Below the pieces are notes generated by a model, which was given only the letters and a program-made list of their open reading frames with translations, had not been told where the DNA came from and made no database searches. Below are positions 28,864-39,784 of a stretch of 64,000 bases of DNA, piece after piece. The position numbers and the translations under genes were made by a program. The stretch spans positions 87,342,348-87,406,347 of the forward strand of contig OZ035960.1 of NCBI GenBank assembly GCA_964034945.1, written 5' to 3'. Source of the stretch: Chrysopilus asiliformis (lineage: Eukaryota; Arthropoda; Insecta; Diptera; Rhagionidae). Every line of letters begins with the position of its first letter. The first letter of the stretch is position 1.

Positions 28864-29284
28864 AGCCCATATCAGAATGCAGCAGCGCTTTCGGGGCAGC
28901 GGGCAGCAAAAGTTTCCCATTGGCTAAGACCAAAATTATGACGTACTAAAAGCAGCAAAAATTCTCGCTGCTTTTTTAGCGCTATTTCTATTTTTACTGA
29001 CGCTGCCCGAGCAGCTTTCCATATAGTTCGAATATACGCTATACGCCGTCAGAACGCTAATGCCTTCATTAATTTTATCTAAATCATCAATTACTGTAGA
29101 CAGTTTATGAACGAATAGATAAATTAACAAAATTTCACGAGAAAATCAAACAAATGAGAACTGTCAAACTGATTTTACTCCGGATTCGTGCTGCTCCATT
29201 CCGTGATGGAAGTCAGCAAAACCAATTTTACTGCCAAGGCAGTTTTGCTGCCGCAGCGAATGCTGCTTCATTCTGATATGCGCT
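28864..29284. mobile_element. Harbinger-type MITE rich in GCAGC
   Basis: Ends AGCCCATATCAGAATG and CATTCTGATATGCGCT are inverted repeats; GCTGC/GCAGC phrases are frequent inside. TTA flanks it at 28861-28863 and 29285-29287. Confidence 0.75.
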
Positions 29285-29287
29285 TTA

Positions 29288-29709
29288 TGTCTGATACGTC
29301 AGAGTTGCCAGTACGGAAATATTGATCACTAAATCAATTTTTTATTTTAATTATTCATTTTGCTGAAAAGTTACACTTTTGTTATAGAATAAATGAAACC
29401 CCTGCCTAATTGTCTTTAAAATTCGGGTAGTTTCATTCTCTTACGATTCCCCGTTTTTGAAATATGAAAGGATATGTCAACAGAAAATGGGCTAAAAACG
29501 GTTTGAACAAGACTAAAAGAAATACAAGATCTTCGGACTTTTAATTTTTCAAGAAAACTAGTATATTAATTAAAATACAGCGTGCCACATTGGGGATTCG
29601 AACACCGACCTCCGGATTACAGACCAAGGTCAAAGTAGCCTCAAAATATTACCAAAAAAAATCGAAGATTATACTGCTATTGAAAATTATGAAACTACAG
29701 TTCGGCTTC
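29288..29709. other. Spacer with a tRNA-like B-box remnant
   Basis: The minus strand at about 29590-29640 has GGTGTTCGAATCCCC, a B-box-like tRNA signature, but no foldable tRNA around it. It may be a SINE remnant. Nothing else is recognised. Confidence 0.3.
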
Positions 29710-29754
29710 TTATATGTAGGAAAGATCAAGAGCATAAAAAAACAATAACTTTAC

Positions 29755-30626
29755 CCAAATCTCTGTCGAAGACGGAACATCCACATTCTCGAATGCCACA
29801 GTTGGGACCATTAACTGAAGCACCCTTGTTTCATATTCGGTCAAGGGCCTCATAGATTTGGAAACAGCATCTTCACTCCTTTCATAAGAGGCTTTCAAAA
29901 CAGCTTTTTTCTCTCTTATAATAATTCTAAAAATACACGAAATTTCTTGCAAAACTCGTAAAAAAGTTATTACTTTATTTACTTTTGGTCGATCCAAAAT
30001 TTTCTCCACTGTTGCTCATTTTTAATAGCGCCTCCTAAACAATTTAATGCATTGGCCAAGTCGAACCATTTTCCAGAACCGAATCTGTAATGTTAGGAAT
30101 GATTAACTTAAATTGTTTCAAGGAAGAATTTAAAATGTTGGTTTTACTTTGTATAATTCCAAAACTTGCTACTTTCACTTTCAATAAAAAAAAATTTATG
30201 ACAAAAAGTAAATACTACTCCACCAAATAAGTATTTGGACGTTTTCTTTTTCATGATTATCCTAGATTTTAGATTAATCATCAAAAAAAATTGCAATACA
30301 TCTTGCGGGAAAAATTTTTAAAACTATAATTTCTTTGTGGCCTAGCTTTTGAATTTTCCTGTTTTAAAAGCTATTTTTTTTTTAATTATTTAAGTATGGA
30401 ACGTGTCCTTTTATATAGAGAAACACTTTAAAAAAACGTCATCACATTTAAGTCACATCATTAAGTCAATTTGCGTTGAAATTGTAGTTTTGGAATTACA
30501 CCCCATATATGAAGTGAACTGTTATAAAGCAACTTACTTTTCATTGGCAAAACTTTGATGGGTCTCCATGTAATTAAGAAGGTACTCTTTTTGTTGAACA
30601 CTCGCTTTCTTTGCCTTTTTTGACAT
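29755..30626 (-). CDS. Myb/SANT-like DNA-binding protein (zeste/MSANTD type)
   Basis: Three exons on the minus strand: 30626-30538, 30084-29983 and 29926-29755, all GT-AG with matching phases. Exon 1 starts MSKKAKKASVQQKEYLLNYM (the first Myb helix), exon 2 gives KFGSGKWFDLANALNCLGG and then QQWRKFW (second and third helices), and exon 3 has an Arg/Lys region followed by PLTEYETRVLQLM, a tail motif of this family. At least 121 residues. It either splices on after IW (29755) or reads through to a stop at 29710. Such genes are often relics of Harbinger elements, but no transposase or terminal repeats are seen beside this one. Target unknown. Confidence 0.65.
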
Positions 30627-30639
30627 TTTTAATCACTTA

Positions 30640-31900
30640 TTTATCGAATGTTTTTCTCATAATTATGAGTGTGGGAAAAAAGTCACTGGTGTGTATACTT
30701 TTTTGACAGCTAAAATTCACGGTGCGGAATCAGAATAGTTTGTCTACACTAGAGAGCCTGTAATCTAAGAAAATTGCATAAGGAAGTCTATTAACTTCAA
30801 TTACAAAAGTCTGTTTAAACATCTTTTCAATTAAATAATAATAAAACTTTAACATTAATTTAGTACTTACATATATTAAGCGCTTCGAGTTAGTTTGGTC
30901 TTTTTTTATATCAAATGCTTGGAGTTAGTTTGGTTTAAATTATTTCGCGCTCATTTAATTATTTCGTGCGGTCATTTTTTTATTAGCTTCTCCCTCTTGT
31001 TTACAATCATGTTAGATTTTGAAATCGAACAACTCATCAATCTCAATAGAATTTTCAGAACAATCTAAGATCTATATAAAATTTTGTATCCTAACTTTTG
31101 ATGTATAAGTTTGCACATTTTACTGAAATATATAATTTTGTATCAATTTGTAATTATTTTTTTATAAATACATTATTGTCTGAATACGATGAAAAGGCAC
31201 ATATATTTGGTCATCAATTATAAACATTCTTTTTTTTACTTTTATGGGTTGTTACATTTTGGCAACTCCTATTTGTCACAAAATTTTTCTGATTTGATTG
31301 TGTCCTAATTTCGATATGAGACATTTTATAAACTTATTGTGAACTGAATTGTTGTTGACATTAGTTTTGTTATTTTTTGGTTGCATCAAAATCGGTATAA
31401 AATTTATATATCCTTGTAGTTTATAATATAGGGAAAGAGTTTCTGTTTCCAAAGGGTACATAAATTCCTAGTCAATATTTTATTAAATTTTTTATTACAA
31501 AAAAAAATCAAATTTAGGTTATCTTCGAAATTTTAATAAAATCTATCGAAGGATTTTAATTTGCCGCTGGCGCGATAAAAATGAATTAAGTAAGCTGAAA
31601 TATTGGCAAGATACTTCAATGCACTTAATAATTTGATATATTCTGTTTGATTATAAACTCTAGTCATTAGAAGGCACTATGCCTTAGATTATGTAAAAAT
31701 GAAGTAAATAAGTAAAATAAATAAATTGTATCAAACTAAAACACTACCGCGTACCAAAATTGGTTTTTTTACAAACTTTCACAAAAATCCACTAGTTTTT
31801 GTGGTTTTCTTTTTTATTGCCACTTGTTTGTGCAAAAACCGAGATTTTGTTCACTAACTGAGGTGTTCACAATTCGACTTTCCAGTTATGTATCGGGCCA
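30640..31900. other. Intergenic, no feature recognised
   Basis: Very AT-rich. No ORF of interest, RNA gene or element ends found on either strand. Confidence 0.35.
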
Positions 31901-31924
31901 GACCCGATTTCAGGCTAAACTAGT

Positions 31925-32110
31925 TTAGCTTAGGCCAAACTCTCTCTCGGGACTGCAACCGGTTTCCATCTTGGACTGCCGCAGTGTCTCTTGCCAGACG
32001 ACCCGGTCACGCGCCGATGTCCTTCAGTTTTGCATCCCAATTCTCTTCGCGTCCTGGTCAAAGCCGTCTTGCCACCTGAGGTTGGATCTTCCTCGTCGCC
32101 TTGTTAATAA
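31925..32110 (-). pseudogene. Non-LTR retrotransposon ORF2 C-terminal remnant
   Basis: The minus strand reads RGRSNLRWQDGFDQDAKRIG, then after a stop RTSARDRVVWQETLRQSK. This matches the conserved tail after the reverse transcriptase in many insect LINEs (GRPR-RWxDxVExDxxxLG, then A-DR--WR). It is GC-rich relative to its surroundings and clearly broken. Confidence 0.6.
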
Positions 32111-32262
32111 CCTACCGCAGAAGTAGTTCGTCCTAATAGAAAAATAGGCCAAATTAGTTCGTCCTAATAGAAAAACGCACGCTCACCGAATTATTGTATA
32201 GTGAATTAACGTACAGACAAAAAATTAAACCTTTTTTTTAGATTTTCCCGTTAAAAAATCAC

Positions 32263-32386
32263 CCCGATATCGAGTGTCGTGTCGTTTTCGACAAGAGTCG
32301 TTTTACATGTTGTTGTTGGTAGAAAAACACTAACAACAACACGTGAAACGACTCTTGTCGAAAACGACACGACACTCGCAATCGGG
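32263..32386. repeat. 55-bp-arm hairpin, shared loop type 2
   Basis: Arms 32263-32317 and 32332-32386 are complementary with about four mismatches; the loop is GGTAGAAAAACACT. The arm contains GTGTCGTGTCGTTTTCGACA and ends TGTTGTTGTT. The border and loop match the hairpin at 16925-17025 in reverse orientation, while the outer arms differ. Confidence 0.75.
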
Positions 32387-32626
32387 TCGAATGTTTTTTA
32401 GGGTGAATGATAGGGTAGAGTGATGGGGGAAGAGATTAAAGTGGTTGGGAGAGGGGTGTCAGAGAAGGCCTTCTCATAATACAATATTTTAAAAGGAAAA
32501 TCTAAAGGATTCGTTTTTGGTCTGTACGTTAATTCGCTACAAATTAATTTGGCGGACCGACAGTTAATCCTAGAGCGTGAGTTTTTCAATTAGTACGAAC
32601 TAGTTTAGCCTAAAATCGGTTTTTGC

Positions 32627-33143
32627 CGATAACATATACACTTTCACATGCATCAGAATATATAGGTTTCTATCGCAAATTCGACCCTTTTCAGATTTTG
32701 CTTTTTGCATATCAAGTTGATTTTTTTTTCATATCAGAATCAGCATTTACTAAGTCAAATTCAGCCTTTTGTCTTTATCAAAACATTGGTTTTCTGTGAA
32801 AATTTTCAGAAAAGGCAAAAAAAATATTCAAAATTTATGAAATATCTGCATTTTTTTCAAACTTGGCAAATTTTCACAAAACTTCAATTCATTACAAAGA
32901 AAGTTGCTCTTATTCTGCCACAGCTAATTAAAACTTTATTGTCCGTATTTCAAATATTTCTAATTTCTAACGCATACGATAATATTCTGAACGTACATTC
33001 AAATCGAATACATTGCACGTCACACTTTTAAGGGGTGGCGGAGAAGGGGATTAACGGTAGCGGGATGAAAAGAACCAAAATTACCGTGACGTATTTATGG
33101 ACTTACCTTAACATCATATTCCATTTTTTTTTTTCACACAGCA
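32627..33143. other. 5' flank of the Mrm2-like gene
   Basis: AT-rich spacer upstream of the methyltransferase start codon. It probably holds the promoter; no specific element recognised. The open frame at 32705-33031 looks like chance. Confidence 0.35.
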
Positions 33144-33921
33144 ATGACCACTTTAAATTTGAGACCATTTTCCACAAACGCAATCAACTGGGCTAAAACT
33201 GTACCGAGAAACCTCAAGGGAAAGACAAAAAGTTCTCAAGAATGGCTAATGCGTCAATTTGCGGATCCATACGTTGAGAAAGCGAAAATGCACAACTATC
33301 GATGCCGCAGTGCGTTCAAATTGATCGAAATAGATGACAAATATAAGATCTTAAAACCAGGATATTCAGTGGTGGACTGTGGAGCTGCACCAGGAAGCTG
33401 GACGCAAGTGGCCGTACAAAGAACTAATGCAGATCAGAAGGATGAGAAGCTCGCCAAGGGCAATGTGATCAGTTGCGATAAACTCCAAATTCATCCAATT
33501 ACCGTAAGACAATACATAATTATTTTTATTATTGCGTAACACTTTTTTTTAGGGAGCTATTGTTCTTGGTGGAACGGATTTTACTTTAAAAGCCAACCAA
33601 GACAAGATAACATCACTACTTCCGGGGAAGCTGGACTGCGTTCTCTCGGACATGGCACCCAACGCAACAGGCATCAAAATGATCGATCAAGAGAGTATAA
33701 CCAACTTATGTTACACCGTTGTTAGATTTGCCGTTCTCATGTCTAAAAAGGATGCCAGTTTGCTAGTAAAAATCTGGGATAATGGTGATGTACCGATGCT
33801 AGAGAAAGATCTGCTCAGATTCTATGAAAGTGTTAAACGAATCAAACCGCAAGCCAGTCGCTCGGATTCTGCTGAAATGTTCATACTGGCTAGAAACTTT
33901 AAGTCCCTGGATACGAGTTGA
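33144..33921 (+). CDS. Mrm2: Mitochondrial 2'-O-ribose rRNA methyltransferase, FtsJ family (Mrm2-like)
   Basis: Two exons, 33144-33503 and 33553-33921, with a 49-bp GT-AG intron, give 242 residues, the usual length. FtsJ/RrmJ enzymes methylate a ribose 2'-OH of large-subunit rRNA using S-adenosylmethionine; the mitochondrial member modifies 16S rRNA. The N-terminus (MTTLNLRPFSTNAINWAKT) is basic and hydroxylated like a mitochondrial presequence. Family motifs: YRCRSAFKLIEID (first catalytic Lys), VDCGAAPGSWTQVA (SAM binding), VLSDMAPN (catalytic Asp), LLVKIWDNG (second Lys) and SAEMFILA (Glu), completing the K-D-K-E tetrad. The cytosolic/nuclear paralogues are larger. It converges on Leo1 with 72 bp between stop codons. 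Confidence 0.92.
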
Positions 33922-33993
33922 TAATTTAAAAAAATGTGTATTTTAAAAATTATTTACTTAAAAGTTACAAATTGTATTTCATTGGCACCCCGC

Positions 33994-36294
33994 TTATTCA
34001 TCGCTATCGCCACCATCCTGTTGATTATCAGTGGCATCTCCTTCGCCGGCTTCATCACCGTCTGCGCCCCCGTTATCTTCATCGTCATCTCCATGCTGGG
34101 TGCCACCATGTTCACTTCTATCTGATTCCTCGTCGGAATCCTGGAGCGCTTTAACCGTCCTCGTCTTGTCGATTTTTTTGCTACGTCGGGCTTCGAAATC
34201 TGAACCGTCATCGTCATCTGAAGAGTAAATTGCAGCAGCGCCCTGTTTTCCCTGTGCCCCCTTCTTGTATTTATTCTTAATCGCTGCGATCGATATGCCA
34301 CCCTCGTCTTCGCTGCCCTCGTCGTGATCTCTGTAGGATGAATTCGCACCGGACTGTGAGTCATTTGCGGCTCCACCTCGACTGCTTCGTTTTGCCTTGG
34401 TTTGATGCTGTTTGCGCATCGCCTGACGCAGTTTCTCCTCCTCCTTCTTCAGGTGGTATCGACGATCAGCCGTGGGATCATTTCCAACTTGCGTGAGAAT
34501 CTTTATTCCACTTGTCTTCTGCGATCGATCAGCCAGGGACATGGTCATCTTTTTATGGGTGAACGACTCGGTCGAGTGTGGTCGGAAAGTCAATTTAGTT
34601 CGAAACACCGCTTGTCCCTGTAAACCAGTTCCCTGACGAATGAAGAAGTGATTGTGGTCACCTTGCAGGGGCTGTCGGTAAACGTCGAATATTTCATTTC
34701 CAAGATGGAGACTCATACTACCATCGGACCATTTCACAATTCGGGCATTTGATTCCTTGGACACATTCCCAGTATTATCCATTAGTTCACGCCAGCGAAT
34801 AGTGTTACTGACTTTCAGTTTGATCCTCTGCCTACCCTCCTCGTCCATTGTTTCCTCTTCATCGATTTCATCTTCGTATGTCTCGGTGTCAAATGGCCGC
34901 GTCTCGACGGACAAGAAATTCGGCAGCTTCACAAAATGTATATCTTTTCCCAAATCAGTTACGATTCGGGGTATTTCAACATCAATACGAGTTTCCGGAA
35001 TTGGCTCCGGTTCCTCTTCCCTTTCGTTGTCCTCTTCACGACCACGGCTTCGACTTCTGGTCCTACTCCTGCGGCGTCCAGCTTCATCACCGGAACTACG
35101 GCGATCCGAGTATCTGGAACTAGACCTGGACCTATCAACAGAACTCTTTCTTGACATTTTCTCGTCGTGGTCGCCCTTCTCATCGCCCGACGGCTTCTCT
35201 TTCTCCCCCTCTTCATCCGAACTAATGTCATCCGCATCTCCAAACAAAGCATCTGCGGTCATTCCATCTGGTTTTGCGCCCTATAAAATTAAAATACATT
35301 AAACTTTTGTAAAAGATTTACATTTTTCGTTTAAAATCACCGCGTCGTCATCACTTTCTGAGTCGATGATCCCAGAGCGTTTCTTTTTCTTCATCCCATC
35401 GTCGCTCTCTGATCCACTGGAGCGAGTCTTGCGCTTCTTGGGACCACCAAAATCACTCCCGGACCCCGATGCAGAACGAGACCTGGAACGAGTCTTCGAT
35501 CTGGACCTAGATTTGGAAGCTTTTCTCGCGACACTTCTAGATCTCGATCGTGATTTAGACCTGGATTTCGACTTTGAAGTCCTTGATTTGTGACTACCCG
35601 ATCTTGAACGCGACCGGGAATGCCTTGAACGAGACCTTGATCGACCTTGACTCTTCGACCGAGATCTACTGCGTCTGCTATGCGGAGTTGCTGACTTTGA
35701 CCTACTTCTGCTCCTACTCCTCGATTGCGATTTTGAGCGGGATCTCGACCTATCCGAGCCAGCTTCATCAATTTGCAAATTGGGTGAGTGGGAGCGACTG
35801 TCCTCATTGCTTGGGGCTGGACTTCGAGGTTTCGTCGAGGGAGACCGACTCTTGGAACGACTGCGACTTTTCGAGTGACTGCGACTTTTCGAGCGACTGC
35901 GACTTTTCGAGTGACTGCGACTTTTCGAGCGGCTGCGACTTTTCGAGTGACTGCGACTTTTCGAACGACTGCGACTTTTCGAAGGACTACGGCTTTTGTT
36001 TGGCGATCCCGAATGATGAGAACGACTCGAATGTCTTGACTGGGAACTTCTGGGTGTTCTAGAAGGGGAGCGGGGATGCTGTTCCAGAGAGTGGCCGGGA
36101 GTTGGTGCTACTGCTGGACTGGGACTATGAACTGGGGATCCACCTGGACTGGGACTTCGACTCCCACTGCGACTTCTGCTTCTGTGACTCGAACCACCAG
36201 ACTCGGAACCTATAAAATATTTTAATGAATTTTATTGGTAAATTCAGTATATTTGTATCATACCAGAGTCGTCATTTGAATCAGACTGTGCCAT
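33994..36294 (-). CDS. Leo1: RNA polymerase-associated protein LEO1 (Paf1 complex)
   Basis: Three exons on the minus strand: 36294-36264, 36209-35341 and 35280-33994, joined in frame to 728 residues. LEO1 is a Paf1-complex subunit acting with RNA polymerase II in elongation and histone modification. The N-terminal 300 residues are an Arg/Ser-rich low-complexity region. Then come [20 protein letters not shown], an acidic stretch, and the conserved LEO1 domain ([75 protein letters not shown]). The C-terminus is basic then strongly acidic with Asp/Glu/Ser runs. The first exon holds only [10 protein letters not shown]. The RS block contains an 18-bp tandem repeat. It overlaps 3' regions with Mrm2. 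Confidence 0.95.
35859..35995 (-). repeat. 18-bp tandem repeat in the Leo1 RS region
   Basis: About seven copies of GACTGCGACTTTTCGAGT (plus strand) follow one another. On the coding strand they give S-K-S-R-S-(H/R) repeats. Variation is mostly at the last two bases, swapping His and Arg. Unit loss or gain keeps the frame. Confidence 0.85.
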
Positions 36295-36935
36295 TTCTAT
36301 ATGAAAACAATTTCACGCAAAAAACTTGAATTTCCTTGGAATTTCGGCTTTTAAAAACACGCAACTCTTCCCGACTTTTAGCAACTTGATAATTATTATC
36401 TCTCGGACTAAATATTTAGGTTTAAATTAGAAATTTTCAAGGAATCACTACAAACCAGCAAAAACAATCCCAACCTCAAACTCCCCAAGAACTGGGAGAA
36501 ACCCAAATTCTCTGACAGCATTTTTGGTAGGGAAATTTTTACGCAAATCTAAGCTGGTCTCTAGACGTTTCGTCTAGCTCATTATCATGAGAGTGATTAT
36601 ATAATGATTTTGTTCCATTCACGTTGGAGTATACTCCTGAAGTAAATCTAAAAACAATTTTTTTTTATTTATTTATTTAAAATACTCCAAAATACCACGA
36701 ACCTTTTGAATAGGAGGGCCACTTGAATGTATTACCAATACAACTTTTTTTACTTAAAGGTCCAACTAAAGTCCTTCCGATCCGTTTCGTTTCCGTAAAA
36801 ACGTATCGAACGGAGACCTGCCTATAGTACGACCGCTCCGTTGCGGAATCTGACATTTCGACCATTGTTTTGATTGTGTCTTTTGATCGAAGTTGAAAAT
36901 TGTTAAATAAGCTTGCCGGGTCTAAATTTTCACAA
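36295..36935. promoter_or_regulatory. 5' flank of Leo1
   Basis: Upstream of the Leo1 start codon. It must include the 5'UTR and promoter; no clear core element is recognised. No coding sequence. Confidence 0.3.
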
Positions 36936-36939
36936 TTTT

Positions 36940-37215
36940 TTTTTTTTTTGATGGCCTATGTTGGAGCTAATCTTCAGGCCAATCGGCTCGGTAGTTTCCC
37001 CGCCCAAGGGTAACATAGAGGAAGAGCTAAGTTTCGAGATCACTTTACCCCCTCCCCTTACTCCCCCACCTCTCGGGCTACTGTTTAATGGGTCTATGTT
37101 GGGGCTGGACCCCCGACGAACATCTATGCCAAATTTCAGGCCAATCGGTTCAGTAGTTTCCCCGCGAAAGAGTAACATAGAGGAAAAACTAAGTTTCGAG
37201 ATGACTTGTTGTAGC
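36940..37215. repeat. Dispersed repeat with two units (AACATAGAGGAA type)
   Basis: Two related units of about 150 bp each contain AATCGG(C/T)TC(G/A)GTAGTTTCCCCGC, then AGTAACATAGAGGAA and TAAGTTTCGAGAT. A third copy is at 38835-39010. The AATCGGTTCAGTAGTTT phrase is a common tail motif of dispersed insect repeats. The open frames in it are incidental. Confidence 0.6.
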
Positions 37216-37251
37216 GTAAGTTACATGCATTCCATTTCAACATTCCTTTAA

Positions 37252-38087
37252 CCCTTTCGGTACATGTTTTTTTTCTATGGGTTTTAAAAATACTCTGTAT
37301 ACAAATTAATGATGTTTAAGCTATTAGTATTCATTTAAAGCATACGTCCACTCCCACTGTGGTCCAGCTTTTTACTCAAAAAATCAAAATTGGGTCAAAA
37401 ATGCACTTAAAGGTGGGTTTAGAAACACGAGCATTTTCATTTTTACTGGCAAAGTGAGTGAAATGCCAGATTTCTTATGACTTTTTCACCAAGTGGGAAA
37501 GGAACGGGAAACCACTCAGTAAAAATTTTACTGAAAATTTTGTTTGCATGTAGTGGTTTTACTATCCATAATTTTCGTCGACGATAGGAAAGTGATGGCA
37601 GTAAACAACAACAAACACATTGGACTTCCCCGCCCTGCCAGCAAAATGTTACCCCTGAATTATGGGGAATTATGGCAGCCAGCAAAAGTAAGGTTAAGTT
37701 CGATGTTTATTTGAAAGTTACGCATTTTAAATGGAAACGGGAGGTAATAATAATTATGTTATTAATTATAACATCACACAAAATGATTTTGTTAGGTGAA
37801 ATTGAAGTGCTAACAAACGTATTGCTGTGAGAAGGTGATGTGCAGTGACAGTTCGCCATAAAGTGGAAGGGAAAGTACGTGTGAGACACTGATGTGATCG
37901 ACTTTTTGCGCACGTAAATTTGAATTTCGCTATCCCGCTCACTTTGCCAGTAAAAATGAAAATGCTCGTGTTTCTAAACCCACCTTAATGGTGCACTGAA
38001 TGAGAATAGAGTGTTGAAAATAAATAAATAATAAGACAATTCAAATTTTTTAGCTTGATGCCATATGGCATCAAAATACCGAAAGGG
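37252..38087. mobile_element. piggyBac-type MITE with TTAA duplication
   Basis: Ends CCCTTTCGGTA and TACCGAAAGGG, flanked by TTAA on both sides (37248-37251 and 38088-38091). TTAA targets and CCC ends are diagnostic of piggyBac. No transposase; the interior is occupied by another MITE at 37411-37985. A smaller relative is at 58796-59013. Confidence 0.85.
37411..37985. mobile_element. Harbinger-type MITE nested in the piggyBac MITE
   Basis: Long inverted ends starting AGGTGGGTTTAGAAACACGA; TAA flanks it at 37408-37410 and 37986-37988. The inverted ends continue through ACTGGCAAAGTGAG. No coding sequence. Because it lies inside the piggyBac MITE it is the younger insertion. Confidence 0.85.
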
Positions 38088-38091
38088 TTAA

Positions 38092-38834
38092 TTCCAATTT
38101 TCCCAGACTCCATAAATCACGTTGTCTATTCTAAATAAACATGTGATTTGTGCACCTAAAATTCATCAAACGACACGTACTCCATCTCCTATTTCAAACT
38201 CCAGACGATTGGATCAAATGTCCAAGCGATCTTCCCATGAAACCTTTTTGCTCGATATAAAAAATTTAACAAGACAAGGCACTCGAATACCATCCATCAA
38301 GTAGTGAGGTCGCGATTAAGATTTCAACCAGTTCGGATCGTTTTGGATAAAATGAGTAGATATTTGAATTAAAAGTAATAAAAATATATATCAAAACATA
38401 AAACAAAAGTTATTTAAAGAGGTTAAGAAGCAAAAGTTAATTAAAAGGTTAAGAAGCAAAAGTTAATTAAAAGGTTAAGAAGCAGAAGTTATATGAAAAG
38501 TTAAGAGACAAAAGTTATTTAAAAAGTTGAGAAACAAAAGTTATTGAATTAAAATAAATAAAGGCATTGTGTGTGATATAAAATTGTAAAAAAAGTTTGG
38601 TCAGAAAACAAAAACAAATTAAGTTATATGATCATTTTAAATAAACGACAACATAAAGTAAAAATGTGTTGTTAATTTGCATTCACCTACGGCATACAAA
38701 AAAAAACCCCATACGACTGGACACTGTTAACATAACATTTTTGGTGACAACAGTGTAAGTTAATATAACAAATTTGGTGGCAGCGCTATAACAAATTTGG
38801 TGGCAGCGGTTAATCTAATATAACAAACTTTATC
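38092..38834. other. Intergenic with a short tandem repeat
   Basis: Contains the minisatellite at 38407-38545 and, near 38800, two copies of ATAACAAATTTGGTGGCAGC. The latter resembles sequence next to a retrovirus-like primer binding site, but no LTRs or genes are seen, so no element is called. Confidence 0.35.
38407..38545. repeat. Minisatellite of about 27 bp (GTTAAGAAGCAAAAGTTA)
   Basis: Five to six imperfect copies of GTTAAGAAGCAAAAGTTAATT with spacing of about 27 bp. The central copies are nearly identical, the outer ones diverged. Confidence 0.7.
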
Positions 38835-39010
38835 CACTTCCCTTACTCCCCCCACCACTCGGGCTACTTTTTAATTGGTCTATGTTAGGGCTGGACCCCC
38901 GACGAACATCTATGCCAAATTTCAGGAAAATCGGTTCAGTAGTTTCCCCGCGAAAGAGTAACATAGCGCAAAAACTAAGTTTCGAAATCACTTTAGCCTC
39001 TCCCCTTACC
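38835..39010. repeat. Dispersed repeat unit, third copy
   Basis: Same unit as 36940-37215: GGGCTGGACCCCCGACGAAC, then ATCGGTTCAGTAGTTTCCCC and AGTAACATAG. Confidence 0.6.
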
Positions 39011-39784
39011 CCTTACTTCTTGAATCCACCATCAGTTTTTGTTTTTAATTCATATGATTTATGTGCTACTCTGAAACAAATTGTATGTCTTCCAAATGCT
39101 TTTTAATTTAAATTAACTCTTTATTTCCATTTTATTTGAAATAAAAGTAGTGAGGCGTGTAGTTCTCACGAAGCGTTATTGGGTGTTAACGTTTGGAGCC
39201 CTAAAATATCAAAGGTACCATGAGTTGGCGCGCCTTTGTGTTTTTGCTATCATATCGCTCACCGGCTGCAATAGTGACACAACTCACAAAAATGCAAATT
39301 TAAACTGTGAACGCCATTATGATTAAAATTTAACTCTCCACAATTTTGTAAAATCGGCAGTTCGATATCTCTTATCAATTCCAAAAGATGACGATAGTGC
39401 TATTAAACTTTCTTCGCTTTTCTACCAAATTGAAAAAAGGCATGATTTTTAATCGCTTATAGGTCTGTTCGATATGAGTCCTGGACTTACTCGGAGTAAA
39501 AATTTTTACTCTTTTCTGTTCGATATGAGTCCTGGACTTACTCCGAACACATATCGAACAGAAAAGTGTAAGTCCAGGACAGTCCTGGACTTACTCTTGT
39601 TTTTAGCTGGAGTAAACTTTTGAGAGCTGATATTTGTCAGACATAACCTCTCTTTTACAGTGTTTGGAAGAAGAAATGCAACAAAAGACATCATAAATTA
39701 TTTCCAATATATATTCTTGAGTAGTTTCGGGTTTTATTTATTACATTTGTTATATTTTATAATCTATAATTATAAACTCATAAT

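Larger units (their letters stand above)
31905..32626. mobile_element. Inverted-repeat composite with a LINE tail piece and a hairpin
   Basis: CTAAACTAGTTTAGC near 31916 and ACTAGTTTAGCC near 32608 are inverted relative to each other. Inside, a second inverted pair (CGTACAGAC / GTCTGTACG at about 32210 and 32519) brackets the hairpin at 32263-32386. No target duplication was identified, so the outer limits are approximate. Confidence 0.45.

Noticed and set aside
29585..29645. tRNA-like sequence on the minus strand (GGTGTTCGAATCCCC)
   Set aside because: The T-arm stem does not pair properly and no acceptor, D or anticodon stems are found; at best a SINE remnant.
34757..35302. Long plus-strand ORF opposite Leo1
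   Set aside because: It is a Ser-rich shadow of the Leo1 coding sequence; Leo1 on the minus strand has clear family motifs and splice sites.
35574..36062. Plus-strand ORF with SDCDFS repeats
   Set aside because: It is the complement of the RS repeat in Leo1.
38740..38830. LTR retrotransposon primer-binding region (TTTGGTGGCAGC)
   Set aside because: No LTR pair, no gag/pol frames and no target duplication were found nearby.
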